DNA from: DATBFX01 sp036558305
Lineage (GTDB): Bacteria > Chloroflexota > Chloroflexia > Thermomicrobiales > UBA6265
NCBI GenBank assembly: GCA_036558305.1
Contig: DATBFX010000121.1
Location: forward strand, 1-6,235
Length of the DNA: 6,235 bases
Reading direction: 5' to 3'
Shown here: positions 1 through 5,062 of the stretch, piece after piece
Position numbering within the stretch: position 1 is the stretch's first letter
How the letters are laid out: the number at the start of each line of letters is the position of its first letter
Program-made: the position numbers and the translations under genes
Notes under the pieces: generated by a model
What the model was told of the DNA's origin: nothing
Seen by the model: the letters and a program-made list of their open reading frames with translations, nothing else
The model's database searches: none

Positions 1-387
1 AAGGACGACGGCAGCGGCGTCATGCAACCCGACTACACCAAGATGGTCGGCAACGGCATGATGGACTACTGCCTCTTCAACGGCTACGCCAACCAGTACG
101 TCGAGAACCCGATCGCCGTCGAGGTCAAGGCGCCGATTCGCGTCTTCGTCGTCAACGCCGGTCCCGACATCTGGTCGAGTTTCCACGTCGTCGGCACCAT
201 CTTCGACGCCGTCTACGTCAACGGCAACCCCGCCAACAAACTGGTCGGTCTGCAATCGGTCAGCATCGGCCCCGGCGACGGCGCGGTCGTCGAATTCACC
301 CTCGACGAACCGGGCAGCTACCCGTTCGTCAACCACGCCTTCGGCCACGCCAGCCACGGCGCGGTCGGTATCTTCCAGGCGTCGTAG
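1..387 (+). CDS. nirK: Copper-containing nitrite reductase (NirK-type multicopper oxidase), C-terminal fragment
   Basis: This is the last 128 residues of a gene whose start lies outside the window; the reading frame is open from base 1. The fragment has the look of the second cupredoxin domain of a two-domain copper nitrite reductase, which reduces nitrite to NO outside the cytoplasmic membrane. The motifs FNGYANQYV, VVNAGPDIWSSFHVVGTIFD, a GLQSV-x-IGPGDGAVVEF stretch and a terminal PGSYPFVNHAFGHASHGAVG match this family as I know it from Gram-positive and thermophile-type NirK. The His in SSFHVVG (codon 184-186) is the expected third type 2 copper ligand. The type 1 copper site and the other type 2 ligands would be upstream and cannot be checked. 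Other multicopper oxidases of similar fold are a less likely alternative. The following genes fit an NO-related cluster. Confidence 0.75.
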   Translation, partial: KDDGSGVMQPDYTKMVGNGMMDYCLFNGYANQYVENPIAVEVKAPIRVFVVNAGPDIWSSFHVVGTIFDAVYVNGNPANKLVGLQSVSIGPGDGAVVEFTLDEPGSYPFVNHAFGHASHGAVGIFQAS

Positions 388-410
388 GATTACTCGCTCG
401 CGGGAAGGGA

Positions 411-447
411 CGGCACGCCGCGACCCATGACGGCTCGCGGCGTGCCG
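411..447 (+). repeat. Intercistronic hairpin between nirK and the cupredoxin gene
   Basis: A perfect 13-bp inverted repeat (arms 411-423 and 435-447, loop of 11 nt) lies 23 nt after the nirK stop and ends just before the Shine-Dalgarno of the next gene. There is no T-run after it on the + strand; GGAGGCGGAGG follows instead, so an intrinsic terminator is doubtful. A partial attenuator, an RNA-processing or 3'-end stabilising element that lets nirK be expressed above its neighbours, or control of downstream translation are all possible. The ATG at 427 falls in its loop and is not thought to be a start. Confidence 0.6.
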
Positions 448-465
448 GGAGGCGGAGGCCAGTGC

Positions 466-942
466 ATGAAGCCGTTCGGAATCGTCCTCATCGCCCTGAT
501 CGTGAGCGCAGTTCTCGTCGTTTCCCACGCGGCGTTGCGTCGGGAAGCGGGTTCAGAGACGGCCGCGGTCGAGGTGCCGTCCCACGCTCGCGAATTGGGT
601 ATGTCTGGTATGGATCACGGGAGCGGCACGGTCGTCGTGCCGTCCTCGCCCACCGACGGCGTCCTGACGATCGTCATCCCGCCCGGTACCGACGCCGCGA
701 TGAAGCGGAGCGGCGACGCCGGGTACCACATGCCGTCGGTGATGCGCCTGCACGTCGGCGACACGATCGTGATTCGCAACGACGACACCGCACCGCACAT
801 GATCCTCTACACCTTCCTCTTGCCCGGTCAAACCGACCGCCGCACCTTCACCGCCGCCGGTAGCGAGGCCTATTCCAGTGGCTGTGCCGCCAACGCCGCC
901 CAATTCCCCGACTTCACCACGATTTTCGTGGTCGATCGCTAG
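466..942 (+). CDS. Membrane-anchored cupredoxin-like protein with incomplete copper site
   Basis: A 158-residue protein. The start at 466 is preferred to the in-frame ATG at 427 because a purine-rich GGAGGCGGAGG sits just upstream and because residues 4-22 then form an N-terminal signal anchor (VLIALIVSAVLVV). There is no lipobox, so it is likely anchored or cleaved and exposed outside the membrane. A Met/His segment (MSGMDHG, 46-52) could bind metal. Residues about 66-158 resemble a cupredoxin fold: MRLHVGDTIVIRNDDTAPHMI carries the usual first copper His (H111), and C140 in SSGC is at the expected Cys place. The second His and the Met that normally follow the Cys are absent: the segment after it reads AANAAQFPDF. 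A normal blue copper site is therefore unlikely; copper chaperoning, electron transfer through another geometry, or a structural role remain open. It is followed by a 2-nt gap to the next gene. Confidence 0.7.
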   Translation: MKPFGIVLIALIVSAVLVVSHAALRREAGSETAAVEVPSHARELGMSGMDHGSGTVVVPSSPTDGVLTIVIPPGTDAAMKRSGDAGYHMPSVMRLHVGDTIVIRNDDTAPHMILYTFLLPGQTDRRTFTAAGSEAYSSGCAANAAQFPDFTTIFVVDR

Positions 943-944
943 CG

Positions 945-1391
945 GTGGATCGACTCAGTGCGGCGATGCTGCGGGCGTCGTTCGTCTGGCTCCTGGCCGG
1001 TGCCGTCGTCGGCGCGGCGATGATGGTCGACGACGTCTTGCCGGGGAGTTGGCGCGCCTGGATGGCCCCGACCCACGGGCACATGCTTTTCGTCGGCTGG
1101 TTCGTCCAGTTCGCGCTCGGAGTTGCCTATTGGTTGCTGCCGCGGCGCCGTTCACCCGCCCGGCCGCTCGGCTACGACGAGCGCCTCGCCCTGATTGCGG
1201 TCGCGCTGCTCAACGCCGGGTTGCTTCTGCGCGTCGCGGTCGAACCGGCGCACCGATCGGGGCACGACGGCGATCGGATCACCGCCCTGCTCGGTTGCTC
1301 GGGCGCACTACAGGTCCTCGCCTTCGCGATCTTCGTCGTTCAGTTGTGGCCGAGGGTGGCACCGCGCACCGCGCGCAAGAGTGCACGCTGA
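945..1391 (+). CDS. Small 4-TM membrane protein with THGHMLFVGW motif (heme-copper/NnrS-like)
   Basis: A 148-residue protein with four predicted membrane segments at about 12-28, 44-66, 80-97 and 114-136. The GTG at 945 is 2 nt after the previous stop, which suggests translational coupling; no clear Shine-Dalgarno is visible, and the ATG at 966 is an alternative that would remove seven residues. The key motif is APTHGHMLFVGWFVQFALGV followed by AYWLLPR (residues 41-67): an H-x-H at the start of a helix with G-W and G-V-x-Y-x-L-x-P-R after it. Very similar motifs occur twice in the 12-TM protein encoded at 1682-2947, and helices of this style are found in NnrS and in heme-copper oxidase subunit I relatives, where His binds heme or metal. 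It is far shorter than either family. It could be a partner or accessory subunit of the 12-TM protein. Function is not established. Confidence 0.65.
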   Translation: MDRLSAAMLRASFVWLLAGAVVGAAMMVDDVLPGSWRAWMAPTHGHMLFVGWFVQFALGVAYWLLPRRRSPARPLGYDERLALIAVALLNAGLLLRVAVEPAHRSGHDGDRITALLGCSGALQVLAFAIFVVQLWPRVAPRTARKSAR

Positions 1392-1413
1392 CCATTCGGA
1401 GAATGAGGAGCAG

Positions 1414-1677
1414 ATGACATCGGCAAACCGAAAGCTCGATTGGCCCAATCCCGTCATCGCCGGTTTGGATGAACAAACCCTCGCCGCAACGACGGTCCGC
1501 GACCTCGTTGCCGCCTACCCGGCGACGATGGAGATTTTGGCACCGCTCGGCATCGATCTCTGCTGCGGCGGCGCCCACCGGCTGGGCGAGGCGCTCGACC
1601 TGCACGGCATCGCCCGCGGGGAGGTGCTCCCCGCGCTCGCTCGTCTCCTGGCGATTGCCGATAACGGAGGCAAGTAA
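1414..1677 (+). CDS. Stand-alone ScdA_N/DUF542 domain protein (RIC/YtfE N-terminal-like)
   Basis: An 87-residue cytosolic protein; ATG 1414 has GAGGAG close upstream (3-nt gap). Residues 26-66 read as the N-terminal domain of the ScdA/YtfE/RIC family: TTVRDLVAAYPATMEILAPL, then GIDLCCGG with the conserved Cys pair C50-C51, then a helix around RLGEALDLHGI. In full RIC proteins this domain precedes a di-iron hemerythrin domain that acts in repair of Fe-S clusters damaged by NO. That second domain is absent here: the protein stops about 20 residues after the motif and the next gene starts 4 nt later. Single-domain forms are known next to denitrification genes. Its place beside a nitrite reductase supports an NO-stress or sensing role through the Cys pair, which is inference. 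DUF1858 is a related alternative label, but GID-x-CCGG favours DUF542. Confidence 0.8.
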   Translation: MTSANRKLDWPNPVIAGLDEQTLAATTVRDLVAAYPATMEILAPLGIDLCCGGAHRLGEALDLHGIARGEVLPALARLLAIADNGGK

Positions 1678-1681
1678 CCGG

Positions 1682-2947
1682 ATGGGACGCGCCCTCGTGC
1701 CGGCGACGATGGTCGGGGCGATGATCGCCTTCGCCACCGCCGCGCTGACCGTCGGCGGTGTCCCCAGCCACCCGGCGTGGTGGCGGGCTGCCGTCTCGCT
1801 GGCGGTTCTCGGCGGGATCGTGCCGATGATCGCCGCGGTCAACATCCGCATCGTACCGGTCTTCTCCCGACGAAGCTGGCCCGGCGAGGGGTGGCTTCGC
1901 GCGCAGGTCGGTCTGGCGATCGGGGGCGCCTGGACCGTCTATGCCGGCCGGCTCACCGCCGAGCGTTGGCTCGTCGTTGCCGGCAGCGCGATCGCCCTGG
2001 CGGCGGGTCTGGTGTTCGCCGCCAACGTCGTCCGCCTCTTCCGGCAACCGGCCGCGCTGCCCGCGTCCCCCCTGCCGTTTCCGGAACAGGCCGCCGTCGA
2101 CCGCCTGGCGACACGCTTCACCCGCCTCTCCGGTCTCTACCTCCTCGTCGGGTTGACGATCGGGCTGGCGATCGAGCTTTGGCCGCCTCGGACGGGACGG
2201 TGGGACCTCGTTTGGGCGCACGCGATGCTGGTCGGCTTTTTCCTCTCGATGGCTTCCGGCGTCGGCTACCACGTCTTCTCGCGGTGGACCGGGCGACCGT
2301 GGCCCGCCGTCGCCCCGATCCGGCTGCACCTCGCCGTCGTCACCCTCGGGCTGCCGTTGATGCTGCTTGCCCTGGCCACCGACCAGCGCGACCTCTTCCT
2401 GGTGGCCGGCCCGCTTCAGGCCGCGGCGCTGGCGCTCTTCGTGGTCACGAGCGCGCCGATGGTGATCGCGCTGCCGGACCCGACCCGACCCGCCCTCGCC
2501 GCTGCCGCGCTCTTCTTGCTGGCCGGGATCGGACTTGGCACCTCCTTCGCCATCGATCCGGCGCTCGGGGCGCGCTTGCGGATGGTCCACGCCGAACTCA
2601 ACCTCTTTGGCTGGACCGGTCTCCTCATCGCCGGCGTTGGCTACTACCTGATACCGCGTTTCCTCGGTCGCCCACTTCGCTGGCCCCGTCTCGCCGCGGT
2701 CCAAATGGGAACCCTCGCCGGCGGAACATTGCTCGGCGCGCTCATGCTCGCTCGTCGTGCCTACGGCGAAGAACCGCTGGTCCCGATTGCCTGGGCGCAG
2801 GCGCCGATCGCGTTCGGGTTTCTCCTGTTCGCCCTGCTGATCGTCGCGACCGCCCGCGGCAAGTCCGGCGCCCGCGCGGCCGTCACCTCACCCCCACGCC
2901 GCAGCGTCGCCGCTCACCCCACTGCCCACGTCCCCATCAACCGCTGA
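1682..2947 (+). CDS. 12-TM NnrS-like / heme-copper oxidase subunit I-like membrane protein
   Basis: A 421-residue integral membrane protein with about 12 hydrophobic segments. ATG 1682 follows the previous stop by 4 nt, with GGAGG at 1666-1670 inside the upstream gene, so the two are coupled. Two internal motif copies stand out: H180 in WAHAMLVGF, with GVGYHVFSRWTGRPWP after it (to residue 208), and H303 in MVHAELNLFGW, with GVGYYLIPRFLGRPL after it (to residue 332). A third partial copy without the His lies at about 45-67 (IAAVNIRIVPVFSRRSWP). The H-x-M-L-x-G-F and W-T-G-R-P pattern is typical of NnrS, a heme- and copper-containing membrane protein tied to NO handling in denitrifiers; the second copy also resembles helices of cbb3-type oxidase subunit I. 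The full six-His set of a true oxidase or NO reductase is not evident, so enzymatic NO reduction is not claimed. The last 30 residues form a basic, Pro-rich cytoplasmic tail. Confidence 0.7.
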   Translation: MGRALVPATMVGAMIAFATAALTVGGVPSHPAWWRAAVSLAVLGGIVPMIAAVNIRIVPVFSRRSWPGEGWLRAQVGLAIGGAWTVYAGRLTAERWLVVAGSAIALAAGLVFAANVVRLFRQPAALPASPLPFPEQAAVDRLATRFTRLSGLYLLVGLTIGLAIELWPPRTGRWDLVWAHAMLVGFFLSMASGVGYHVFSRWTGRPWPAVAPIRLHLAVVTLGLPLMLLALATDQRDLFLVAGPLQAAALALFVVTSAPMVIALPDPTRPALAAAALFLLAGIGLGTSFAIDPALGARLRMVHAELNLFGWTGLLIAGVGYYLIPRFLGRPLRWPRLAAVQMGTLAGGTLLGALMLARRAYGEEPLVPIAWAQAPIAFGFLLFALLIVATARGKSGARAAVTSPPRRSVAAHPTAHVPINR

Positions 2948-2969
2948 CTCCGTACCGCCCACCAAACCG

Positions 2970-2998
2970 GCGGCGCCGGGCAGCCCGCCCGGCGCCGC
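2970..2998. terminator. GC-rich hairpin, probable terminator between convergent genes
   Basis: A perfect 12-bp stem (arms 2970-2981 and 2987-2998, loop AGCCC) begins 23 nt after the stop of the 12-TM gene. On the + strand it is followed by TACAATTATT, a weakly T-rich stretch, so it can end the nirK-cluster transcript. The facing gene on the - strand ends at 3063, and its transcript meets the same hairpin after a heptamer repeat, so the hairpin may work in both directions. Confidence 0.65.
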
Positions 2999-3007
2999 TA
3001 CAATTAT

Positions 3008-3056
3008 TCGAAGCTCGAAGCTCGAAGCTCGAAGCTCGAAGCTCGAAACTCTGAAC
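3008..3056. repeat. Heptanucleotide tandem repeat (TCGAAGC)n
   Basis: Five perfect head-to-tail copies of TCGAAGC occupy 3008-3042, followed by the variants TCGAAAC (3043-3049) and TCTGAAC (3050-3056). Read on the - strand, the array begins 6 nt after the stop codon of the 182-residue gene, with the degenerate copies nearest the gene. No coding role is seen. The decay of copies at one end is typical of a slippage-grown microsatellite. Confidence 0.9.
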
Positions 3057-3062
3057 TCGCTC

Positions 3063-3611
3063 CTATCCGTTCGCGACCGGCGTCCCCGGCGCCTCGCCTT
3101 GTTGGGTCAGGAAGACCGTCACGGTCGTCGAGCCGTCGCCGTTGTCGTGCAGCCAGGCGACGCCGCTGTAGCCGCTGCCGTTGAGCTCGCCCAGGCCGAT
3201 GGCCAGGTCGCTGCCCATCACCGCCCCGCCGACGTTGCCGCAGGCGATGTAGTTGCCGATGTTGTCCGCACTCTCGTGGACGTTGATCGCGTAGGGTTTG
3301 CTCGTCAACTCGGCCAGCGTGGTCTGGACCGTCGTCACACTCACCTCGACCGGGATGGCGTCGGTGGCGCCCATCGGCATGCTCGCCTCGGGCGTGCCGC
3401 TGGCGTTCATCATCGGCCCGCCGACGTTGCTCAGGGGATAGACGACGTCGCCCAGTCCGGCGCCGCACGTCCCGTTGTGGATGTGCGCCGGGTGCGACGC
3501 GTCCGCCGCCTGCGCGCTCACCCCGCGACTGCCAAAACCGACCATTGCTCCAAATGCGAGTGCCAGCACCGCCAACAGCGCGGCTACCGAAACCGACCAA
3601 CGAGTCTTCAC
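3063..3611 (-). CDS. Secreted HPAHIH-domain protein (SOD/CHRD-like), single-domain paralogue
   Basis: A 182-residue exported protein starting with GTG at 3611; the start is supported by AGGAGG on the - strand (plus 3621-3626), 9 nt upstream, and by an immediate signal peptide (residues 1-33, likely cut after VSA). The mature part carries HPAHIHNGTC (40-49), a Met-containing loop with MPMG, NVHESADN (111-118), YIACG (121-125) and a final GVAWLHDNGDG (150-160). The clustered His (H40, H43, H45, H112, H155) and the two Cys (C49, C124) recall Cu/Zn superoxide dismutase, where an H-x-H pair and an ACG Cys in a disulfide recur, and also CHRD domains. The SOD zinc loop is not seen, so dismutase activity is not claimed. 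Over residues 40-169 it differs from the neighbouring gene's first domain at only 8 of 130 positions. It lacks the C-terminal cupredoxin and ends in a short Pro/Gly tail. Metal binding outside the cell is the best guess. Confidence 0.75.
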   Translation of the reverse strand: MKTRWSVSVAALLAVLALAFGAMVGFGSRGVSAQAADASHPAHIHNGTCGAGLGDVVYPLSNVGGPMMNASGTPEASMPMGATDAIPVEVSVTTVQTTLAELTSKPYAINVHESADNIGNYIACGNVGGAVMGSDLAIGLGELNGSGYSGVAWLHDNGDGSTTVTVFLTQQGEAPGTPVANG

Positions 3612-3620
3612 GCGTCTCTC

Positions 3621-3626
3621 CCTCCT
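3621..3626 (-). promoter_or_regulatory. Shine-Dalgarno for the GTG-started gene at 3611
   Basis: The plus-strand CCTCCT reads AGGAGG on the coding strand, 9 nt before the GTG. It decides the start, because there is no suitable ATG nearby. The paralogue at 4636 has the same motif at the same distance. Confidence 0.8.
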
Positions 3627-3640
3627 GTTTTCCGACCACC

Positions 3641-3660
3641 CGCCCGACCCGCGTCGGGCG
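3641..3660 (-). repeat. Leader hairpin upstream of the 182-residue gene
   Basis: An 8-bp perfect inverted repeat (3641-3648 and 3653-3660, 4-nt loop) lies 29 nt upstream of the GTG start. It could be an operator, an attenuator or read-through control; with no T-run it is not a clear intrinsic terminator. No convincing sigma-70 promoter was found between it and the hairpin at 3721-3746. Confidence 0.45.
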
Positions 3661-3720
3661 ATCCCCCTCCTGCCGCACGTTTCGCGCCAAGCCGATCGGA
3701 AACCGCCAACAGACGCGTCC

Positions 3721-3746
3721 CGGCCCCGGAGATTGCTCCGGGGCCG
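3721..3746 (-). terminator. GC-rich hairpin downstream of the two-domain copper protein gene
   Basis: A perfect 11-bp stem (3721-3731 and 3736-3746) has a 4-nt loop (ATTG on the plus strand). It lies about 70 nt after the stop at 3815, beyond the heptamer repeat. A T-run is lacking on the - strand (GGACGCGTCTG follows), so termination may be partial or Rho-assisted. It would separate the two paralogues into different transcripts, or reduce expression of the second. Confidence 0.55.
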
Positions 3747-3775
3747 CGACCGTGCGCGTTCGTCGTGGTCGGCTA

Positions 3776-3803
3776 CTGACGACTAACGACTGACGACTAA
3801 CGA
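3776..3803. repeat. Heptanucleotide tandem repeat (CTRACGA)4
   Basis: Four 7-nt copies alternate CTGACGA and CTAACGA, so the array can also be read as two copies of a 14-nt unit. It begins 11 nt after the stop codon of the two-domain gene on the - strand. It shares unit length and position, but not sequence, with the array at 3008-3056. Confidence 0.9.
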
Positions 3804-3814
3804 CTCGTGCTTCC

Positions 3815-4636
3815 CTACTTCACCACCACCGTGCCGTGCATGTTCGGATGGTACTCGCAGTGGTACTCGTAGGTGCCCGGTGTGTCGAAGGTGAAGCTGA
3901 AGGAGGCACCGGGGTCGATCTTGTTGGATTGGAAGCCGGTGCCGTTCTGGGTCGCCGTGTGCGGCGCCTGATCGTCGTTCGTCCAGGTCACGGTCGTGCC
4001 GGCGGCGACCTCGATGCTCGGCGGATCGAAGGCGAAGTTCTTGATCTCGACGGCCGCCGTGGTCGAGCCGCTCGTGGTCGCGGCCGCGGGGCTGGCCTCG
4101 GCGCCGGCGCCCTCCGCACCCGACTCCGTCAGGAACACGCTGACCGTGGTCGAGCCGTCGCCGTTGTCGTGCAGCCAGGCGACGCCGCTGTAGCCGCTGC
4201 CGTTCAGTTCGCCCAACCCGATCGCCAGGTCGCTGCCCATCATCTCGCCGCCGACGTTGCCGCAGGCGATGTAGTTGCCGATGTTGTCCGCACTCTCGTG
4301 GACGTTGATCGCGTAGGGATTGCTGGTGAGCTCAGCCAGGGTCGTCTGGACGGTCGTCACACTGACGTCGACCGGGATCGCATCCGTGGCGCCCATCGGC
4401 ATGCTCGCCTCGGGCGTGCCGCTGGCGTTCATCATCGGTGCACCGACATTGTTGAGCGGATAGACGACGTCACCCAGTCCGGCGCCGCACGTTCCAGAGT
4501 GGATGTGGGCCGGGTGCTCCTCGCCCTCGTGGGCGCTGGTGCCCCGCGCACCGTAGCCGGCGACCAAACCGGTCACGACGACGAACGCCGCGACGAGTGC
4601 CGCCAGCGGCATCAACCGACGGTGTGTTCGAGACAT
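3815..4636 (-). CDS. Secreted fusion: HPAHIH (SOD/CHRD-like) domain plus amicyanin-type blue copper domain
   Basis: A 273-residue exported protein. ATG at 4636 is chosen over the longer open frame (to 4852) because AGGAGG lies 9 nt upstream and a signal peptide starts at once (residues 1-35, likely cut after TSA); the extra upstream residues are Arg-rich and look non-coding. Residues 41-170 form the HPAHIH domain, with H41, H44, H46, H113, H156 and Cys C50 and C125. A linker rich in Ala, Ser, Thr and Gly spans 171-194. Residues 195-273 are a plastocyanin/amicyanin-type cupredoxin: VEIKNFAFDPPSIEVAAGTT, then H226 in QAPHTAT, and C260, H263 and M266 in YHCEYHPNMHG. The C-x2-H-x2-M spacing is that of amicyanin-like sites, and all four type 1 copper ligands are present. 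The cupredoxin should carry electrons outside the cell and may serve the nearby nitrite reductase, which is inference. The first domain probably binds a metal too. Confidence 0.85.
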   Translation of the reverse strand: MSRTHRRLMPLAALVAAFVVVTGLVAGYGARGTSAHEGEEHPAHIHSGTCGAGLGDVVYPLNNVGAPMMNASGTPEASMPMGATDAIPVDVSVTTVQTTLAELTSNPYAINVHESADNIGNYIACGNVGGEMMGSDLAIGLGELNGSGYSGVAWLHDNGDGSTTVSVFLTESGAEGAGAEASPAAATTSGSTTAAVEIKNFAFDPPSIEVAAGTTVTWTNDDQAPHTATQNGTGFQSNKIDPGASFSFTFDTPGTYEYHCEYHPNMHGTVVVK

Positions 4637-4645
4637 CCTCCCAAA

Positions 4646-4651
4646 CCTCCT
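4646..4651 (-). promoter_or_regulatory. Shine-Dalgarno for the two-domain copper protein
   Basis: AGGAGG on the coding strand lies 9 nt before ATG 4636. It rules in this start over upstream in-frame codons. A second GGGAGG directly abuts the ATG and is too close to be the main site. Confidence 0.8.
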
Positions 4652-4847
4652 GTGCGTGTCGTCCCGCCGCCGGACCCATCGCCCGGCGGACACCACAACC
4701 GGTGGTCTCGCCACCCTTCGCCTTTTCCTACGAAACAGCCTGCTTGACGGATGAATCCTGTGGCGATGTAGGCGACGCGACCACCCACGGACTCGAGCAA
4801 CCGAATCCGCGATCGTTATTGTCGCAAGATTTCGCCGTTCGTCTATC

Positions 4848-4871
4848 GGCAAGCCTGCCTAGCGGGTTGCC
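4848..4871. repeat. Imperfect inverted repeat, possible operator
   Basis: The arms GGCAAGCC (4848-4855) and GGGTTGCC (4864-4871) pair except for one G-G mismatch, around an 8-nt spacer. It lies about 48 nt upstream of the TTGACA box of the rightward promoter candidate and could bind a dimeric regulator of either divergent gene. Confidence 0.3.
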
Positions 4872-4894
4872 TAATCGCCACGGAGGGTCGGGGT

Positions 4895-4906
4895 GTTGCC
4901 TGCAAC
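4895..4906. repeat. Short palindrome GTTGC-CT-GCAAC upstream of promoter candidate
   Basis: A perfect 5-bp arm palindrome with a 2-nt centre ends 12 nt before the TTGACA box. Size and place would suit an activator half-site pair, but a match this short can arise by chance. Confidence 0.3.
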
Positions 4907-4918
4907 CGCCGACCGCGT

Positions 4919-4947
4919 TTGACACCCCCCCTCCCCTCTGCTAGTCT
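4919..4947 (+). promoter_or_regulatory. Candidate sigma-70-type promoter for the solute-binding protein gene
   Basis: TTGACA (4919-4924), a perfect -35 consensus, is followed after exactly 17 nt (a C-rich spacer) by TAGTCT (4942-4947), which keeps the first T-A and last T of a -10 box. Such TAG-type -10 boxes are common in GC-rich bacteria. Transcription would start near 4954, giving a leader of about 124 nt before ATG 5078. Confidence 0.55.
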
Positions 4948-5062
4948 CCCAAGCCCAGCGCATTGGAGTTGCCCTGCCGCCTCCGGTTCGATGTCCGCCC
5001 GGCACACGGCACCGGCGACACCGGTTTTCGAAGATCGTCAACGGCGACCGATCAGCACCGAA

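Noticed and set aside
427..465. Upstream ATG extending the cupredoxin-like protein by 13 residues
   Set aside because: It lies in the loop of a 13-bp hairpin, and the later ATG at 466 has a good ribosome-binding sequence and places the signal anchor at the N-terminus.
1454..2704. Long 416-residue open frame on the - strand
   Set aside because: Its composition is almost only Arg, Gly, Asp, Glu and Pro, with no hydrophobic core. It mirrors the DUF542 and 12-TM genes, whose products have clear family motifs and membrane segments.
1682..2947. Calling the 12-TM protein a quinol- or cytochrome-dependent NO reductase (NorB)
   Set aside because: Only isolated His motifs are visible, not the full His set binding low-spin heme, high-spin heme and the second metal; NnrS-like is the safer description.
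1777..3054. 425-residue + strand frame ending inside the heptamer array
   Set aside because: Arg/Pro-rich shadow of the 12-TM gene in another frame; it only stays open into the intergenic region because the 7-nt repeat has no stop in that frame.
3008..3056. CRISPR or phage attachment site
   Set aside because: The units are 7 nt, directly abutting, with no spacers and no cas, integrase or tRNA gene nearby.
3836..4747. 303-residue + strand frame opposite the two-domain copper protein
   Set aside because: Arg/Gly/Val-rich shadow; the - strand reading gives a signal peptide, conserved domains and all four copper ligands.
4637..4852. 72-residue N-terminal extension of the two-domain copper protein
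   Set aside because: The extension is Arg-rich with no conserved pattern, and it would bury the signal peptide inside the protein. The AGGAGG before 4636 supports the shorter form.
4720..4870. Leftward sigma-70 promoter for the two-domain copper protein
   Set aside because: Several weak boxes (for example TTGCCG or TTCATC on the - strand) occur, but none has a plausible -10 at 16-18 nt.
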